In this document: piece after piece, positions 39,715-52,100 of the stretch
Layout of the letters: every line of letters starts with the position of its first letter
Position numbering within the stretch: position 1 is the first letter of the stretch
Assembly: GCF_032854445.1 (NCBI RefSeq)
Contig: NC_088295.1
Location: forward strand, 13,193,385-13,257,384
DNA: 64,000 nt
DNA from: Liolophura sinensis
Taxonomy: Eukaryota; Mollusca; Polyplacophora; Chitonida; Chitonidae
Reading direction: 5' to 3'
The notes under the pieces: generated by a model
Seen by the model: only the letters and a program-made list of their open reading frames with translations
Databases searched by the model: none
What the model was told of the DNA's origin: nothing
Program-made: the position numbers and the translations under genes

Positions 39715-40025
39715 GAAAAGGACACAGGTAAGTCTTGGACGAAAACCTGGAAGGCCTGGACAGAAAACTGGAAGTCTTGGACTGAAATATGGAAGGCCTG
39801 GACTAAAAACCGTATGTGGACATAAACCTTTGAGCCTTGGTCTGAAACCTGGAGGTTTTGTACTGATACCTGGAAAATGTTGGCTTGGACTGAAACCTGG
39901 AAGCGTTGGACAGAAACCTGAAAGGCTTGGACTAAAACCTGGAAGCGTGGGCACACACCTGAAATGCTTGGACAGAATCCTGAAAGGCCTGGACAGAAAC
40001 CTTGAAAGCTTGAATGAAAACCACT
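39715..40025. repeat. 21-bp minisatellite with open frames on both strands
   Basis: About fourteen tandem units near GAAACCTGGAAGGCTTGGACT occur; most are 21 bp, with a few of 19-22 bp and one of 27 bp. Because 21 is a multiple of three, the array stays open in several frames and encodes 7-residue repeats on either strand (minus-strand FQVSVQ-type units, 39612-40046). No start context or splice structure supports a protein. Confidence 0.9.
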
Positions 40026-40315
40026 GCATTGTTTCCTCACAGCCATGTTAGTAAGCGAGAGTTCAAAATCGAAACAAAATCGCCTCTGAAGATTTTAAGG
40101 ACTAACGTTATCAAAACCTATATCTTCCACTCTTCTGAAAGGTTTCCAGTAATGTGAGCTGTTCTGACATACAATATACGTCCAAAATCCCTGTGATAAG
40201 ATCACCTCTTGTCCCTGAGCCAATGAAAAGGAAGCCAAAAAGGGAAATAGAATTCTTAAATTTTGTTTACTAGAAAAAATATTTCAGCATTTGTTTCACC
40301 GCACTGATAACATTA

Positions 40316-40409
40316 AATCCTCCCACCATAATGCTGGCTGTCGCCGTATGGCTAAAATATTCTTGAGTATGACATAAAGAATCAATCGATCAAATAAATA
40401 AATAATAAA
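40316..40409 (+). mobile_element. SINE-A, 3' fragment
   Basis: TCCTCCCACCATAATGCTGG, then AAATATTCTTGAGTATGACA and an AAATAAATAA tail. The head and most of the body are absent. Confidence 0.8.
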
Positions 40410-40980
40410 CTTATAAACAGAAAAATATACAAGCAGGAAAATGCTATACGCTGTGGATTCAGAATATTTTAACACATTTCATGAACTGAATAATAAAGGT
40501 AAAATGTAAGATCATTAGAAAAGCCTTTATCTACTCTCAAACCAAATACACATTTTTCACTTTTCCCTCCTGACAACAGCCTAAAGAAGCTCCTTAATAT
40601 ATCTCAATAGTTATATCATCGTTCATGTTTACTTTATTGTCTTGAAATATACATTGTTGCTAGTTTCAAATTAATGTTATTCGCTAAACAGTGGCTTAGT
40701 TACTTTTACGTTATCTATATTTTAAGTCTATCCTTTCCTATGCCGATGCGCAATAATGCTACTCTGGTGGCGCTGAATGGATTGTTCTTACTGAATTGTA
40801 TGTGCTGTGAGACCAATCCAGTACACTTCCATGTTTGCACCATTATGTTATGAATCTTTCCAGTTTCTTTACTCATAAAAAGTCAACATCACTACTGTAT
40901 GTGTAATACTGAGCATGATCACTGTTTGTTCTAAATGTATCTTTCTGAACTAATCCCAAGTTTCTAGTTATTTTACTGGC
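40410..40980 (-). other. Putative 3' UTR of the coiled-coil gene
   Basis: There is no coding signal. A minus-strand AATAAA (TTTATT on the plus strand at 40633-40638) lies about 345 bases past the stop of the minus-strand gene and is the likely polyadenylation signal. Confidence 0.4.
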
Positions 40981-43900
40981 TCATGTATTTTGCTGGTTTG
41001 AATGGCTCTGCTCTTGTTGACATATGTCAGACAGTCCTTTACTTTTCTCATCCAGGCTATGTGGCTTGTCAATTAACTCATCACAGTTTTCATCTGAATC
41101 CACTTGCTGGACATTTTGTGACAGTTTCTCCCCTAATGGTTCCTTCTGTGATGAAGTTTGCCCTTGTAGATTATTTAGAGTTTGCTCGCCCTCCTTTGGT
41201 TCCAGTAAGCTAGAATCTTCAGAGTCCATGCTCTTAGCACCATCCATCAGCAACTCAATCTCAGTGAGAGGTGGGTGCATCCTCAGTGGAATTTCCTGGG
41301 CACAGGATGTCAGGTTTGACCTGCGTCGAACTGATTTCAAAATGCTTTGCCAGGTCTGTAACTATGAGACAAAAAGTCTTGGTCAACCAACTTCAGTCTA
41401 GTTTAAACCTTAGACATAAAGAAGACATGAAGACATAAAGCTAAGATTTCTCATGTTTGGATGTATCAATATGAATTCAAATATGAATATGAAACAACTG
41501 TTATCATATGAGAGTGATTCTACCTGTTGCTCCATATTTGGTGTGATTTTTTGTTATTGTCTTCACGCATCCATCCAGCAGAGTTGCCAATAAATTGCCA
41601 TACATCAATTTCAAGTGACACAATAATAATTTCTAAGGCCTTATTCTGAAACTGTAACATGAGTATGACCAACAAATTACCGTACATGTAGAAAGCTGAT
41701 AATAATTTTTTTTCTGTGTCTATATCAATGGGATCTTTGGAAGTTGCATTAGAAGCCCTTGTTGCATTGTAACAAGAGGAATTTTAGGTTCAGGAAAGAA
41801 CAGGGGCTATAAGGTGGTCATATTACATATGTAGATGGTTTATCAACTGTGCAATCTTATGTTTTTTTAGGGATATACTGGCACTGAGTGAATGATTGCA
41901 GAGTGCCACAGTCTTAATTACTCTGTATAGCCACTGACATTGCTTTCCATGGGGAGAACTCATCTAATTAGAGGAGGCTCTCTTGTTCACTTTCTTCTAA
42001 GTTATAGGCGTGCAAGATACTGAGATGTATAACTTATGTCAAATATCTATAATGATGACAATACGCACTGATACAAAAAGGAGAGAAACATGTATTCACA
42101 TGTATCAAAAGAACATAGGCTCTAGAAGGATATAACAACACTTATGTGGATATCATCGCAACTTACCTCATCCAAAGCAGCTTTGTGTCGCTCTGACAGT
42201 AACTGGAAGTTTCTTTCACTACGGGTCTTTTCATGCTCATATTCAGCAACCTTTTCCTGATAATTAGCAATCATCTCATTTTGAGATTCACAACGGCTTT
42301 TCAGTTCCTTGTTCTTCAAAGAATAAAAATACATATAATGTTTTTATACACTTTGTTTTGGGGTTTTGCTTTGCTTTTGATCTGAAACTCCAATCTTGAC
42401 AGTTAATTTAAATGATTTGTCGTAGAGTGCGACGTGCGAAAAGTGACTGTGTATCCGATGTTTTTATGTCCTACATCTAATTTACACTGATTTAAGTGAA
42501 AAAGACTGCCTGGCTATTAACTTAAGAATTCTTTCCTTATTTTGACATCCGTGATTATTGAATTATATTCTGTCAAGCCTCCAAAATGAGGCCCCTCCAA
42601 AAACATGTTTTCTTCAGTTAGTGAGAAATGCTTAGCAGATTCAATCACAACGATTTGGCAAAACTTCTTCATTATTCTAAAAGTTATCAGTCACTTGTGT
42701 TGAAAGATAGCAAGTATGATAATGTCATCTCCTCAGTAATACTAACTAACCTTTGTCATCAAAGAATCTGTTAACTGTTTCGTTTCTTTCAGCTGATGAC
42801 GACTTGCCATGAGCTCCTCCATGGATTTCTGGTACAAGGCTTGCGTCTGGATTCTTTCAGCTTCTCCATTCTGCTCAAAGTTTGCAGGAGTCTGTACATG
42901 TTGCTCACCCAACATCTAATGATACGAGACAAAAGGTTCATTTCACCAGCTCGTGTGAATGTTAGACAAATCAAACTACCAGTATGATCTGTAGCAACCT
43001 GGTATAGTTATCAAACTTCAGTGAATTATAGTTATAGAAAAGAAAGATGTTGACCACAGAGGTTTTTATGATAAACAGTAACAGACAAACATCAGATAGC
43101 AGCATCTTCCGCTTTGGAAGGAAGGCTTTAATATTACCAATAAAAAACATACCATTAACCTCCATTTCTCATGGTTCTTACAGTAATAACAAGCCTGTCC
43201 AACTGATATCAATACAGTCCAATATTACACTAGAGAGACCTATCCTCAAACTTAAAAGACTCATCCTCAAACCACAGAAGCTTTTCCTCAAACTAGAAAG
43301 ACTCAAAACCAGAGATGCCATTCCTCAAATCAGATAACTTACACCTAATATGACGATTATGTGCAATCCATCACCACTGATGCAAATTCTATAATCTATA
43401 ATGACAAACAAGGATGGAAACACCACACCAACGATGATTATTTTACACTGGTAATACTTGTATAAAATGTCTGATTGTGACACATCAATTATGTCAGTCC
43501 TGTAACACAGATATGTATCTTTACATTTGTGAAAACCTCATCATTCCAGGACTGCCAACCAAAGGTCCATTTTTTGAAGAATGTGTAACGCTAAATCTCT
43601 TCAATATGACGGTTAAGTTACACCCTCTTTGTAAAATATGCCCCAAGCAGCTACCATCCAAGATATGTCAGCTACCCATCCAAGTTATGTCACCTACCCA
43701 TCCAAGTTATGTCACCTACCCATCCAAGTTATGTCACCTACCCATCCATTTAATTGCTTATGACTATGTTAACATAGTTAATGCCATTTGGTCCGTCAAG
43801 CAATGAGATATAGCAAAAATAATGCAATTAAACCTGGTACTCCAGCAGATACTGAATTATGTATAGCTCAACTTGACACTGCAGTAGATGAAAAATGTAC

Positions 43901-46900
43901 ACGTTTATCTGACACTGCATTAGGCAGAAAGTAATGCCTGATACCGTGCTTGGTGCAGAAGTATGCACCAAGCACAGTCTGATGCTGTAAGGGGGTAAAG
44001 AAAAATGCACACCTCAGCCTGGCACTGCATTAGCAGCCGAATGCAAATCTTAGTCATCACAGAAAGGATAATACAAAGCTCTGCCAGATAATCATGATCA
44101 TAGAGAATAGTGATCATAGAGACTTCATGAACAGGAAAACTCATAATCTTACCTGACATTTGCTCCTCAAGTTGTTGATGACATTCTTGGAGCTTAACAA
44201 TTCTGCCTTTATATATCTGATCCGTTCATTTGCCTGTATTAACTGAGATGTCACCTAAAAAAAAACGTAAACCAAAGTTAAAACATCCAAAGTTTTTTAA
44301 TTTCATACAAGCCAATTATGCGTGTATGTATGAGTGTTTGGACATGTGTAGGTATACTACTCTGCTATGCTCTGTAAAAATCATTCTCATAACAATTTGA
44401 ATCTCATCTCCAAATAAATACTTCCGTGACTTATGAGCAGTGATATTTACAATAAGTACACTATGATTTTCCTTATTGATAAAAAACACTTTCAATTTCA
44501 TTTAAACTTTTAAGATAAATATGTCACAAAATTGCAATAATCATTTTATACCTCTGTATCATTGAAACTCCCTGTTTGGTTTCTCTCGTTTTTCTCAAGA
44601 TGATGGTTGGAGATTGATGAGTTCTCTCCCTTGGACTGCTGATGACTGAATCTTTCTGTGGCTTTCGTTACCATGACTTCCTGTGATCTAATGGATGTTG
44701 CACTTTTCAATGATTGCACCTGTGACAGCTGCAGCCTGATTATTTTCTCCTGTTTTCTCACCTGTACAACAAAGAAGACATTATATTTGTATCAAATTTT
44801 ACTAACTAAACAGGGTTACTTTACACCACATTAAATGAATTTGGTGCGATATGATATCACTGCACTGATTAACCATGATGGTCCCTGTTTCCTTGTCAAC
44901 ATTTGTGATAAAATGTACAATGTTAATATAAATCATGACAGACACATCATGGCATGCAATCTAGAAGATTTCCTGGTCAACATTTTAGGTAAACACTGTT
45001 ACCGCCTGGAAAGTTTACTCACTCTCGTATTACACTACACTATATGCACATGGAACAATCCAGGACTCCTCCCGTCAGCAATGTCAGCATACACATCCTG
45101 TTACCTTATCTTGAAGCTGTCCGATTGTGTGAACAATATGTTGTGGGTGTTCTGTCTGCAGTGCTTGTCGTATCTCTGTGTACTGGCACATCAGCAGAAG
45201 AAAATCCTCCTGAAGCTGCTTTATTATTTCTTCATATTCCTTAATATCCTGAAAGAAGAGAATGTTCCAGACTGTTTGCTTCTTTGCTATTCTTTAAGTC
45301 AATTTTATCACAACTTAACAATTTTTCAGTCATATGACAATGAAACACTATAATGGTCACATCATGACACTAACTAAAGCAGGCCTGTCTTTTGAGACAG
45401 ACATGCTGGGATCAGTTCACAAAGTATAGAGATGTAGAGATGCAAAATGCACTTAGCTAAGGGCTAAGCCTACCACACAACAAGTATGCTTCACGAAACT
45501 GACTTATGGAACGCTGTACTAAAGTCTTCAGAAATTATCCAGTCTGCTATTCTGTCATACATAACTTACTTAGACCGTGCCAATGTAAAGCAGATTGCCA
45601 GTTTAGAACTCCAAAATATGATTTAATGAGAGACTGAGCCTTGGTCACCTACTGAAAAGGTGGGCAATTCAACTACTAAACTGTGTTTAAAGTACTGGAT
45701 TTTCCTGAATACGGTGTAAAACACCAGTTAAACAAATAAATAAACAAATAAATAAATCAAAGTACAGAGTATGGAAGAGCACAAAAGAAGTTATAAATCT
45801 GCTAGAGACAGGGCAAATGGTTTCTCTTCATTACTGATTATCCACACAAGTTTTCTTAGACACCTATTGAAACAGTTATATTATTTCAATTATTATTTCT
45901 GTCCCACTGAGTTTGCGAACCCACTACATCTTATGCCATTTGACTAAATCATTAACTTCTGGTACAGATATTGAAGTTTGGCTGAGACATCACAACTAGT
46001 TTTGGAATTTACATTTTTTTTTTTTTTTTTACACATTCTAGTTTACTCTGGGAGAGTGATTCCAAATCTGCTATTGCCTTTTGTTTATCTTTGCAACATT
46101 TTAAGATATAGTCAAAAACTATCTTTAGTTGAACTACAACTCGAGAGCAAGAAATCAAACTATGAGAGCTAGAAATAAAAACTTGCACGAAATTGTAGCC
46201 CGGCCAAGACATTCTCTTACTGTCGAGTGCCACAGGATTTGATCTGCAATCAATTGTTTCTTCGCTAGAAGCATTTAAATTACTCCAGCGTTTTACACAA
46301 ATAGATGTTTATGCCTAAATTGCTTAAATTGAGTTATATGACAACTGGACAAACATATTTTCTTGGCTGGTTTCTACTGCACTGTCCATGAATTACAACA
46401 ACAAATATGGATATGGATCCCGGCCGAAACAGCTGTGCAGTTCTAGTTTCATAATTATTTTTATAATTACCAATACTTAAACTCCGTTCAAATTCAGCAC
46501 AAGCTTCCCACTTTTCAACTAAAGACATTTTTCAGATAAAAATATTAATCACATCACAATATTACATTCAGAGAATCTGAATAAAATCATATCACAAGGA
46601 AATACCAAATGCTGTACTATATTCTCCTATGAAACTCTTTAATCTTGATTCCAAAAGGAATTGACTTTTTGTGCATTTATTTGATTGGTGTTTAATGTCA
46701 CACGAGCGTGATATATTTGACTGAAATTAGGTTTATAGATGTTTCACTAAAATTAGATTTATGTTTGTAGGAAACTAGAGGGGCCCAGTGTAAACCACTG
46801 TCCTTTGGCATTCCTGATGACAAACATCCTGACTATTATAACCTCTGCCAAACCAACAAGGGTTGGTTGAATGAGCCTGTAACCCCATTGGTCAATAATC

Positions 46901-47980
46901 AGCAGTTTGGCAAGAACAACCTACATATACATATGCTGGAGAGGTAATATTATAAGCACTAAAGACCAACATTTATACACTATTACTTGCTGACTAACAA
47001 CCATTATCTTTGCATCAATTTCTTGTAAACAGAGTTTATCAACTAACCAGCAGTGAACCATTATTCCTTGTAGTTTCTTTTTCCTGCAGTACAGTGAGGA
47101 GCGCTTTCTTTGTCTTCCATAATTCAGCTGTCAGTTTCTCAAGCATGGGAAGTGAGCCACCCAACATCCGAGCGAATGTTTCACTTTTACCATCAGATAA
47201 GTTTGCTGTAACAATTAATGTGTTCGCTTCTAGCTTATCAACAGATGATTCCAAATGTTTCATATCTAATGACTGTGAAAGTTTATCATCTGAAATCCGT
47301 GGAAGTTGGTGCACTGATGAGCTTGACCATTTGTCCACATTGGCATGAGGGACAGCTTTCTCAACAAGGGATTCTGGAGCCTTTGCTTCTGAAGTCTGGG
47401 CATTTTCAAGAAAAGTTTGAAACTTTGGAACATCTAAACCACTGCCTTTCTTTGCATCACCAACACTGGGACAGGTCCGCTTGTGTGACAGCATGAGACA
47501 CCTTGATAGCCTGGGACTATCTCGGTAAACTTGAACCATTACCTTAGACAGTCTCATCTCCGCCTCAAGCAACCTGCTCTCTGCAAACTGACAGCGTTTT
47601 TCTAAACATGTTATCAAAGTGTCTTTTTCATGCGGCAGTAACTGCCCATATCGAATGGAAGGAAATGGGCCCTGCATGCTGTATTGCGTTGGGCTGTCAA
47701 TCTTCGCAATGTTTATGGCAGCGACTTATGCCCTCGTCTCCATGTCGATTGCGACAAATTTGTCAGATTTTACCTGTCCAACAGTTAGATCAGATTATCC
47801 TAGCAATATCTACAGGTTAGACGACGAAACTGCCAACGCTTTGCCCTTCTTTCTGACACGTCTTCCTGTGCTTATTCGATCACAAACAGCTAATACATCT
47901 TCCGGAAATTCTGACAGAATATCACGGGGATTTCCCTTAGCCTCGCTTTTGTACCGGAATAGCCCGAGTTTCTCTTTCAT
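40981..47980 (-). CDS. Coiled-coil protein of unknown identity, ~683 residues
   Basis: Exons in transcription order: 47980-47814, 47693-47048, 46122 (or 46133)-46033, 45248-45105, 44761-44552, 44254-44153, 42915-42751, 42313-42167, 41361-40981. Exon 1 ends and exon 2 begins in matching split-codon phase across a 120-bp intron. From exon 2 on, nearly every junction is phase 0, so skipped or extra exons cannot be excluded. The product starts MKEKLGLFRYKSEAKG. It has heptad-like helical stretches (LEKRCQFAESRLLEAEMRLS, DIKEYEEIIKQLQEDF, NKELKSRCESQNEMI) and a polar acidic tail rich in Q, S and E ending QSHSNQQNT. There are no TM segments or signal peptide. I do not recognise the family. A centrosomal, ciliary or other scaffold role would be a guess. 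It lies head to head with HERC4. Confidence 0.75.
43653..43750. repeat. 22-bp tandem repeat, about four to five copies
   Basis: The unit is CCCATCCAAGTTATGTCACC plus TA. Three units are identical and the outer ones diverge slightly. It lies in an intron of the minus-strand coiled-coil gene. Confidence 0.9.
43946..43975. repeat. Perfect 12-bp-stem inverted repeat
   Basis: GTGCTTGGTGCA (43946-43957) is followed by a 6-base loop GAAGTA and the exact reverse complement TGCACCAAGCAC (43964-43975). It lies within an imperfectly repeated intron segment (~43840-44040) in which CACTGCATTAG-like and CTGACACTGCA-like words recur. Confidence 0.85.
45699..45758 (+). mobile_element. SINE-A tail fragment
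   Basis: TTTTCCTGAATACGGTGTAA followed by AACACCAGTTAAACAAATAA and a repeated AAAT tail. A SINE-B 3' module fragment (ACAATTTTTCAGTCATATGA) lies nearby at about 45318-45337. Confidence 0.65.
46471..46528 (-). other. Possible alternative first exon of the coiled-coil gene
   Basis: ATG at 46528 opens MSLVEKWEACAEFERSLSI and runs to a donor, ATTG then GTAATT. It ends in phase 1. Exon 2 of the main form ends in phase 0, so this segment cannot follow it. It does join in frame to an acceptor at 46133 (TTGTAG, then TTCAACT), giving SIVQLKIVFDY. Exon 2 fits an acceptor 11 bases further on (46122). No acceptor in the right phase precedes the ATG closely, which favours an alternative promoter and start. 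Confidence 0.4.
46672..46935 (-). mobile_element. Family-D SINE-like element
   Basis: It begins with a SINE-A-like tail (TTTATTTGATTGGTGTTTAA) and continues GTGTAAACCACTGTCCTTTG, GCATTCCTGATGACAAACAT and a conserved distal part. The same order is seen at 53085-53335 and 56096-56290. The element sits in the coiled-coil gene between exon 2 and the alternative first exon. Confidence 0.55.
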
Positions 47981-47988
47981 AACGAGGC

Positions 47989-48048
47989 TTAACCGTAGTG
48001 CCGTCTGGTGGAGGTTGTCGTACGAAATAGTTTTGATGCGTGTAACAT
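47989..48048 (-). promoter_or_regulatory. Upstream ORF of the coiled-coil gene
   Basis: An ATG at 48048 (minus strand) opens a 19-codon frame that ends in TAA at 47991-47989, only eight bases before the proposed start ATG at 47980. It could dampen translation or favour reinitiation, provided transcription starts upstream of 48048. Confidence 0.35.
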
Positions 48049-49063
48049 GAACGACCTGACAGGTACATTTCTTGACACTTTTCTGAAATCAATTTTTAGG
48101 ACATTACCAAAGAAATCTGTCCAAAAAAATGCGTTTCATCAATCTGGTTGTATAGTGCTTCAGACTTAGTTGTTGAAGATTGTGTCGCAGTAACGCCTTC
48201 TCAGTGTCACCTTGATTGCAGCTAGAACAATACAGTTGTTCAAAATGTTTGTGTCGATGAAATTATTAGGCTATTGGTAGACTGAGTGAGTGAGTTGACT
48301 TGGATATTTCAAAAAGGCTTACAAGTTAATACCTATGAGCTATATCCTCAATGCTTCTTTAAGTTTGATGGGCTGACTGTCCTTGAATCACTAGTTTAAG
48401 TGTACTTTCGATATCAAGAAGCAAAATCAAGAAACATTTTGTAAAATCCTAATTTTAACAGGCTGCTTGGAAAAACTTGAAAGAAAATTATTTTCTCAGA
48501 TTAACTTGAATTAGATTTTGACAGCTTTCAAAATACATGATGATACACAATCAAAGAAGATTCAGAATGCATGATGATATGTAGGCCTACACCATCAACT
48601 TGCAGAAGAATTACAGAATACAATTTTGGCATAACTTGTGGAGTGCTGAGTTTATTAAAATGATTCCTTTGAGACTTCATATGCAAAGCCCCAGTATATC
48701 AGAAGATAAAAATACATTGTAGTAAAATCTACTCAGCAAGACTACTCAAGCCTGTAGGTCGCCATTAAAGCTAAAATGATCTAATGCCATCACTACATGA
48801 ATCTTTTTGCAGAAGTTTGCGTAGCCATTGTTTGTTCTTGTCCATGATACTAGAAAATCTTTACTCAACTTTAACGTGAGCATTTGAACGCTGTATATAC
48901 TTACACTCGTGGCTATCAGTTGTGACGGCATGACATCATTGTATCCGCCTCCTGTCCAATCAATACATTTGATCAAATCTATATTAATTTAAAGAATTGA
49001 GAGAAAAAAATTGTATATGTATTCTGTATGAATTTATTTCAGTTTTTCTTACTGATTTGACAG
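48049..49063. other. Intergenic region between the divergent coiled-coil gene and HERC4
   Basis: About 1 kb separates the two opposed transcription units and probably contains both promoters. I see no TATA box, CpG-rich island or RNA gene. It is AT-rich with scattered stops. Confidence 0.4.
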
Positions 49064-49134
49064 GTTCATTCAGAGTTTATTGGGTGGAGAAGGTAATACC
49101 ATATGACATGTAGACAGGTTCTGTGGTCAGCGAG

Positions 49135-52100
49135 ATGTCCTTGCTTTGTAGTTGGGGTCAGTCCACAGATGGTCAGCTGGGACTGGGTGGCATTGATGAT
49201 GACCGCATCTCCTGTCCCAGGGAAGTGACATTGTTGAGCAAATGTAACATCAAGGATGTTAGTTGCGGGAACAAACACACAGTTATTGTGTCCAAAGATG
49301 GAGTGGTGTATACATGTGGGAATAATGATGCTGGCCAACTGGGTCACGACAAATCAAGGAAAAAACCAGGTTTGAATAAATAAACCTTTTTGGTAGAAGC
49401 AAGAACTTATTTCATGGTATTTCCAGTATATTATGCCTCATAGAAAAATTATTATTTGTTAAATAAAAGGAAAGGAAGAGCTATTTTGACTATGACTTAC
49501 ACATGACTTATGTGTAACTTACACATGACTTACATTGATATTTCATGCAGTTTTGAATGGTGAGTTACTTTGCTTTTGTCTGTGCTGTTCACGCCCCCCA
49601 TTTTTATCAAGTTTAGAATAATAGGTGTTGTGTATTCTGCTATTTTGCCCTTTTAGAACAGGTGTTATCTTTAGAAGCTTGCCATATAAACCAAGTATCA
49701 GCAGGTGGAAATCATAATCTAGTTGTGAATTCAAGTGGAGAGGTATACAGCTGGGGAGATAACTCAGGTGGGCAGCTTGGACATGGAGATATACAAGGTG
49801 ATTTACACAGGACCCCCAGGTAATTTTACAAGATGGATGGTCATGTTTGCTTATTGTTAAGATAATAATGTAACCACTAGTCACAGGACTCACAGACAAA
49901 GAAGTACAATAAAAGTTATATCCTCCAATTTCAATTGGTGTAATAAATTGGCCTTTTATTTGACTTTAAACTTACTGTCACATTCATACTCTTAATTTTA
50001 ATTTTTGAACAACTCTGTTGAGTGGATTTTGGAACAGTCTTTTTGCACGTGTTATGTAAAAGTACTTTATTGTTGTATGTTTGTTCTGCCAACAGGTTGG
50101 TGAAGGCTCTGAGTGGTCAAAAAGTGATACAGGTGTCTTGTGGAGAATGCCACTCTCTGGTACTCACAAATGGTAGGATCTTTACAACATTGGTACAACA
50201 TTTACCTTTAAGCACTCAAACACTCACTAATTATATGTCTATAACATCATTGGTAAATGTACATGGGCTAGTGGATAAAATCCTTGTCTATCAATTTCTC
50301 GTAAACATGAGGCGCAGGTTCAGGGAATTTATGGATTCCTCAATTCTCACAGTTTGTGAGGGCTTTGTGTCAATCAGTGGTCAACACACACGCACAGTTG
50401 TTGGTTGAGTCTAACATTTGTTAACGCCACTTGTCTTTCACCATTATGTTGTGCACATCTGTCAGTCACATAGGGCAGAGTGTCGTTAACTTCCAAAGGT
50501 CAGTGGTTTGCCCTGGGCACTCCAGTTTTCCCCACCCATCTTGGTTGATGTGCTTAGTATGCCAGCGTGGCGCAGTGAGCCTCTCACCAATACAGTCGCT
50601 GTGAGTTAAAGTCATGTTTATACTGGCTTTCTCTCAAGCTGTATGTTAAAAGGCCTGCCATTAACCTGCAGATGGTCAGGGTTTACCCTGGGGGTCAGTC
50701 TGGTTTCCTCCTACAATGCTGGCCAGCGCCGTATAAATGAAATATTCTTGAGTACTGCATAAAACACCAGATAAATAAATATTGCTGTGCATAATAATTC
50801 TTCCCTGAAATAAAAGCGGTGATGTTTATGGGTGGAGGAAAATGGAATGTCCAGAGTAAGCCACCCCACTTCACGAGGTACCAGCTAAACCTCACAACCT
50901 ACAGTCACTGTTGAAACAGCTAGAGTTGAAATCATGTCTGTTCCCTTCTTGGTCAGCTACGACGAAAACAGTATGCTTCAGCAAAATGTATTGGCAAAGG
51001 CCTTGAATAAATATAACCAAGTACATGTGCATTTTGCTTTTCAGACAGCAGGGTGTTTACTTGGGGAAGCAACAGCTTTGGTCAGTTAGGAATAGGGAAG
51101 AACAGAAGTGGTCAAAAGTCACCTCAGCTGCTGGACTGTTTGAAAGGGATTCCCATGCGGATGATTACAGCTGGCGCCAATCATTCCTGTGTATTGTCCT
51201 TGTCTGGAGCGCTCTTTGTTTGGGGGAAAAACTCGTATGTACTCACAATTATATTCTTATATAGAGGTTTGGATTTTTTAAATTGATAGTTAGGTGAAAT
51301 CAAGAGCATTGTACTCTACAGACTACTACTTTTTAATATGCAACAGTACAACTTGACTCACAGTTATCTTGGAAGTGTTCATTTTTAATGTTCATTATCC
51401 TTAAAGGGAGTCCTGGTTTATGTTGCCTTGTTCCCAAATAACAGAAAGAGCCAGTAGTGTGGTGATTGATAGCATTTCCCATAGTAAGTAGTACTGGATG
51501 TGATGACATTGTTGGGCTTTGTACACATACATGTAGACGTACTAACAGGCTTGTGTCTCTTCTGTGTAGGTTTGGGCAGCTGGGAGTGAATGATCAAAAA
51601 GGTAAAGAAAGTTTATAGATGAACCTATTTTATAGTTTTATCAATATCCTCTGCTAATCTTGTAACGTGATACAAGTTTGGAAATTCATTCAGATGTATG
51701 AGTCCTTTATTTCTGACAGTTCAGAATATAGGGTGCATGGGTACACATAACTGCCCAACCAGCTTTTAGCCACTTCACTCCAAAAAGTTTATTGGTGCTG
51801 CTTTTTTTCAGTTGTCAGTGCACTAACGTACCCAATATTGTTTTTTCTGATTCAAACCCTGCATGAAATACAAGTTCAAATGTATCCACAATTCCATACA
51901 AATATTTTGGGGATCTACTTGCAGAGCTTAGAATCAGTTGGGCTTGAGCCAGTGCGGCAACCTACTATGATTTACATCCTTTGTTTTGGGTTTGGTGAAT
52001 AGCAGCCTTTTTATTACTCTAAGAGATCTAATATGTACAGAGTACTGTCTAAAAAGATAAGATAACAATGTTTTCTTGATACTCGTTTTTCCAATCTTGG

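Noticed and set aside
41024-41401. 125-residue plus-strand open frame
   Set aside because: Antisense shadow of the last exon (41361-40981) of the coiled-coil gene.
43477-43806. 109-residue plus-strand open frame with HPSYVTYPSKLCHLP repeats
   Set aside because: Translation of the 22-bp tandem repeat inside an intron of the opposite-strand gene.
44835-45353. 172-residue plus-strand open frame
   Set aside because: It lies antisense to the coiled-coil exon 45105-45248 and its introns. The exon on the minus strand has matching splice sites and phase; the plus frame has no family resemblance.
47619-48050. 143-residue plus-strand open frame with a hydrophobic stretch
   Set aside because: It overlaps antisense the first two exons of the minus-strand coiled-coil gene, whose split codon and phases agree. 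The plus frame is a shadow.
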